Below are positions 6,889 to 8,830 of a DNA stretch of 8,830 nucleotides, piece by piece. Position 1 is the first letter of the stretch. Each line of letters begins with the position of its first letter. Position numbers and translations under genes: made by a program. The notes under the pieces are model-generated. The model ran no database searches and had not been told where the DNA came from. It saw only the letters and a list, made by a program, of their open reading frames with translations. The DNA is from Chitinophagaceae bacterium (lineage in GTDB: Bacteria; Bacteroidota; Bacteroidia; Chitinophagales; Chitinophagaceae), in contig CANFLJ010000058.1 of the NCBI GenBank assembly GCA_947447815.1, positions 1 to 8,830 of the forward strand, written 5' to 3'.

Positions 6889-7028
6889 TTGCCTCATAGC
6901 CGGCAGGCTCTGTTCATACACCACCACTGCTGTCTCCTTGCCTCACCCACTAAAGTGGGCTCAACATTTTGGCTATCGCCAAAACCGAAGCGACTGATGT
7001 GGCTTGTGTATGAACGGGTGACAACGAG
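6889..7028. repeat. G+C-rich structured island, REP/MITE-like or structured RNA (unidentified)
   Basis: About 74 of 138 bases (6891-7028) are G or C, against 11 of 50 just before it. An outer inverted repeat pairs CTGTTCATACAC (6910-6921) with GTGTATGAACGG (7006-7017), one T-G wobble in 12 pairs, and continues after a small internal loop with CCAC (6924-6927) and GTGG (6999-7002). Inside are two perfect hairpins: CCCAC-TAAA-GTGGG (arms up to CCCACT/AGTGGG, 6946-6959) and TTTTGGC-TATC-GCCAAAA (6967-6984). A smaller hairpin, AGCC-GGCA-GGCT, lies at 6898-6909. The string TTGCCTCA occurs twice (6889-6896, 6938-6945), each time followed by a hairpin and GGCTC (6906-6910, 6958-6962). This looks like an internally duplicated module. 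No transposase is nearby, no convincing protein is encoded, and no promoter is obvious. I cannot name the family. Confidence 0.6.
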
Positions 7029-7174
7029 TTTGATAGCTTTATTATTACTCAGGATTTATGTAATTCATTATTTCACATCAACAAATAAGATTGATTTGAT
7101 CCGCATGCTGTTAGAATAGTTTATTTTATGGATATAATTAATGAATGATGAACTTTATATTAATGATCTGATGC
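7029..7174. other. A/T-rich intergenic DNA downstream of the lipoprotein gene
   Basis: No gene, promoter or strong terminator is visible. An 8-bp inverted repeat, CAAATAAG (7082-7089) and CTTATTTG (7174-7181), reaches into the lipoprotein stop codon. It is widely spaced and A/T-rich, so it is probably chance. The segment lies between the structured island and the 3' end of the lipoprotein gene. Confidence 0.4.
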
Positions 7175-7663
7175 TTATTTGCAAGGAATTTTCTTTAGAA
7201 GATTACCTGTGAACTTAATTTTATGTTTGTCCTTGAAGGTTCCAATAGTATAGGTTTCATTATACTGATAGTTTTCGGTACCCCAAATATCATCCGATAT
7301 GATGTATCCTTCTTTTGTTTTTAGAAATGCTACCTCACCATCATTTGTCATTCCTTCCTGTGTAGAATTGTATTTAGCAAACAATGTATCGCCATGGGTG
7401 GTTAGCTCAGAAAGGGTTCCTATTCGGGCATCTTTTTCGTAGGGTAGAAAATTTAACTCCCCTGACTTTCCAATCTTGCCAGGATCAATTGATAGGTAGA
7501 CCGTATCATTGTTGCTGGCATACAAATAGCATGATTTTTCTTCTTTTGACGTAGTATCCTTTTTTGCCACTGTATCAATAACCTTAACTTCTTCGTTTTT
7601 ACAGCTAATAACCAAGTTAGATAAAACGAATGTGGATAGAATTAATATTGTTTTCTTATTCAT
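7175..7663 (-). CDS. Small predicted lipoprotein, uncharacterised
   Basis: This 162-aa protein starts at ATG 7663 with a lipoprotein signal peptide: MNKK, hydrophobic TILILSTFVLSNLVIS, then the lipobox V18-I19-S20-C21. The mature N-terminus would be C-K-N-E-E, with two acidic residues at +3/+4. That is loosely like the acidic signals that send some Bacteroidota lipoproteins to the cell surface. A short polar linker follows (VAKKDTTSKEEKS), then a domain of about 115 residues rich in predicted beta-strands. It begins with CYLYASNNDTVYLSI and continues with LNFLPYEKDARIGTL, GDTLFAKYN and DGEVAFLKTKEGYII. I associate this Y-x-N-D-T / Y-E-K-D-x-x-x-G-T / G-D-T-L-x-A-x-Y / E-V-x-F-L pattern with unnamed Bacteroidota lipoproteins, from memory only. 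The gene starts 15 bp after the YD-like protein gene, so the two are probably co-transcribed. Function is unknown. Confidence 0.85.
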   Translation of the reverse strand: MNKKTILILSTFVLSNLVISCKNEEVKVIDTVAKKDTTSKEEKSCYLYASNNDTVYLSIDPGKIGKSGELNFLPYEKDARIGTLSELTTHGDTLFAKYNSTQEGMTNDGEVAFLKTKEGYIISDDIWGTENYQYNETYTIGTFKDKHKIKFTGNLLKKIPCK

Positions 7664-7678
7664 ACTTTGATTTTTTGA

Positions 7679-8683
7679 TTAATAATATTTAATCTGTCTT
7701 TTATAAATATAGGTATCTGATTTTCCTTCCTCTTTTACTTTCTTGATTATCCAGTTTCCTATTGTATCATATTCCAGATAACTAATAGTATATTTTTGAA
7801 TTGGCCTAAAATTGCTTTTATCATAGTTAGCCCCACCATGTGTTAATGAAGAATGAATATGTTCTATCAGATTGTCCTTGTCGTCGTATTTATACTCCAA
7901 TAAGTGATCTACATTAAAAGAATTTTTAATTGAATTATCAATTATTAACCACTTAATAATATTACCTTTTTTATCCTTTGTAATTTGATTAACCGGGGAT
8001 AGTCCGAAATTAAATTGCGGAGTAGGGGTAGTATCTTTATTAGCTATTTGTTTTTTCTCATAAACAAAAGACTGTATGTAATCTTTAAATCTATCATAAT
8101 TAGAATATGGGGTATTGTAATAATAATTTAAATATGCGGAATCTCTATTCTTCGTCCAATAGTATTTAAGAGTATAATTGAAAACATTAATATCATCCTT
8201 CTTGTCATACCCACAATCAAAACATTCGTAAGTTTCCTGAGATTCGAAGCCTTCCTTATCAAACAATTTAGTTGTTTTGTGAGAATAACCTATACCACCA
8301 TTAAACAATTCAATAGCTAATAATTTAGTACTTGATGAATTGAAATGATAATCTTCAATGATACAGTCCGAATTAATCCAGGATTTTCCATTCTGATATT
8401 CTTTATACAATTTCAGAAGTTTGTTGTCCATAAATTCGTACCGAATGCTTTTTGCTGTATCGGGTTTTAGTTTGGGCGAATCTTTAATGATCGTTTCCTC
8501 CATTGATTTTACATTTCCCCTCAGATTAAAAAAGTGAGTGTTCTTTGTTATGTAATTACTTTGAAGGTTCTTATATAAGCTGAGTTCTTCTTTAGGAACG
8601 GTGATATTGGGTATACTCTGTGCATAGCCCTTAGAGCATCCTATGGCCAATAAAGTAATCAATTGAAGTAGCATGATTTTCAT
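7679..8683 (-). CDS. Secreted protein with YD-like repeats, uncharacterised
   Basis: This 334-aa protein begins at ATG 8683 with a Sec signal peptide (MKIMLLQLITLLAIGCSKGYA), most likely cut after A21 (GYA|QS). A lipobox reading at A13-I14-G15-C16 is less good but possible. The N-terminal half contains LRGNVKSMEET (54-64), a pattern I know from Bacteroidota proteins with degenerate RHS/YD repeats. The C-terminal part has three YD-like units: KDKKGNIIKW (236-245), YKYDDKDNLIEHI (264-276) and LEYDTIGNWIIKKV (303-316). It ends in alternating aromatic/basic residues (YIYKRQIKYY). It is rich in Tyr, Lys and Asn and should lie outside the inner membrane. A C-F-D-C pair (154, 157) could form a disulfide or bind metal. 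There are no RHS core, protease or toxin motifs, so a polymorphic toxin role is not supported. It precedes the lipoprotein gene by 15 bp. Function is unknown. Confidence 0.8.
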   Translation of the reverse strand: MKIMLLQLITLLAIGCSKGYAQSIPNITVPKEELSLYKNLQSNYITKNTHFFNLRGNVKSMEETIIKDSPKLKPDTAKSIRYEFMDNKLLKLYKEYQNGKSWINSDCIIEDYHFNSSSTKLLAIELFNGGIGYSHKTTKLFDKEGFESQETYECFDCGYDKKDDINVFNYTLKYYWTKNRDSAYLNYYYNTPYSNYDRFKDYIQSFVYEKKQIANKDTTPTPQFNFGLSPVNQITKDKKGNIIKWLIIDNSIKNSFNVDHLLEYKYDDKDNLIEHIHSSLTHGGANYDKSNFRPIQKYTISYLEYDTIGNWIIKKVKEEGKSDTYIYKRQIKYY

Positions 8684-8713
8684 ACACTTCTGATCTTAAT
8701 ATGGTTGTTATCA

Positions 8714-8721
8714 GAAATATA
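8714..8721 (-). promoter_or_regulatory. Possible -7 element of the YD-protein/lipoprotein pair
   Basis: The minus strand reads TATATTTC, one base from TAnnTTTG, ending 30 bp before ATG 8683. No TTTG-like -33 box lies 19-21 bp upstream, so this is a weak candidate. It falls in the 43-bp gap after the stop codon of the edge gene, the only place where a separate promoter could sit. Confidence 0.25.
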
Positions 8722-8726
8722 TAGCA

Positions 8727-8830
8727 TTATTTCTCCAGATTACTTTTAAGATTCTCCAGGCTTTTGGAAATGTCTTTGCCTAGCATCTTTTGAAAGAAGC
8801 CTTTAAATAAACTCATTGGGAATTTTGTAG
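8727..8830 (-). CDS. C-terminal end of an edge-cut reading frame, or a 29-aa small protein
   Basis: A minus-strand frame stays open from the right edge to TAA at 8729-8727. The visible part is TKFP followed by MSLFKGFFQKMLGKDISK and SLENLKSNLEK. It may be the tail of a longer protein whose start lies outside. It may instead be a free 29-residue peptide from ATG 8816. The peptide is lysine-rich and helix-prone, with a hydrophobic N-terminal face (LFKGFF) and a charged end, which would also suit a C-terminal helix. It precedes the YD-protein gene by 43 bp on the same strand. Function cannot be assigned. Confidence 0.4.
   Translation of the reverse strand, partial: TKFPMSLFKGFFQKMLGKDISKSLENLKSNLEK

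Noticed and set aside
6889..7028. Retron msr-msd or group II intron RNA
   Set aside because: Nested inverted repeats made me consider it, but no reverse transcriptase is present in the window, and I do not see group II domain V or intron end signals.
6889..7119. 76-codon plus-strand frame across the structured island
   Set aside because: It starts with TTG, has no promoter or ribosome site, and its translation follows the hairpin sequence rather than any protein pattern. The base-pairing explains the region better.
7082..7181. Terminator from CAAATAAG/CTTATTTG
   Set aside because: The 8-bp arms are 84 bp apart, A/T-rich, and the right arm overlaps the lipoprotein stop codon. Chance pairing is more likely.
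7679..8683. RHS-type polymorphic toxin
   Set aside because: There are only three degenerate YD-like units, no RHS core, no autoproteolysis site and no toxin domain. The neighbour is a lipoprotein, not a recognisable immunity protein.

Overview
The window most likely comes from the phylum Bacteroidota, possibly near Chitinophagaceae. The evidence is perfect TAnnTTTG -7 promoter elements ahead of several genes, low G+C intergenic DNA, A/T-rich start regions with little Shine-Dalgarno signal, a GSCFA-family protein, a Bacteroidota-type PrmA, and secreted proteins with YD-like tails. Nothing fixes the genus.

Layout. At the left edge (1-383, minus) is the N-terminal part of an MsbA-like ABC exporter. 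It is divergent from a full-length bifunctional (p)ppGpp synthetase/hydrolase of the Rel/SpoT type (466-2730, plus). An AT-rich, repeat-containing gap of about 118 bp separates rel from the convergent minus-strand genes. Transcribed right to left, these are prmA (ribosomal protein L11 methyltransferase), plsY (acyl-phosphate:glycerol-3-phosphate acyltransferase), a LolC/LolE/FtsX-like permease and a GSCFA-family SGNH-like hydrolase. prmA and plsY each have a recognisable Bacteroidota promoter. plsY, the permease gene and the GSCFA gene are separated by only 35 and 30 bp and look like one transcription unit. This core is housekeeping: stringent response, ribosome modification, phospholipid synthesis and envelope transport.

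Right of prmA the character changes. A 453-bp gap (6722-7174) holds a G+C-rich island of about 140 bp, built of nested inverted repeats and a duplicated TTGCCTCA-hairpin-GGCTC module, set in very A/T-rich DNA. It codes for nothing convincing and is the least explained sequence here: a REP/MITE-like repeat or a structured RNA are the main options. Beyond it lie two minus-strand genes 15 bp apart, for a secreted protein with YD-like repeats and a small lipoprotein, probably co-transcribed. The tail of another minus-strand reading frame is cut by the right edge.

I found no tRNA, rRNA, CRISPR array, transposase, integrase or complete defence system. The best candidate for something undescribed is the structured island at 6889-7028, followed by the YD-protein/lipoprotein pair.
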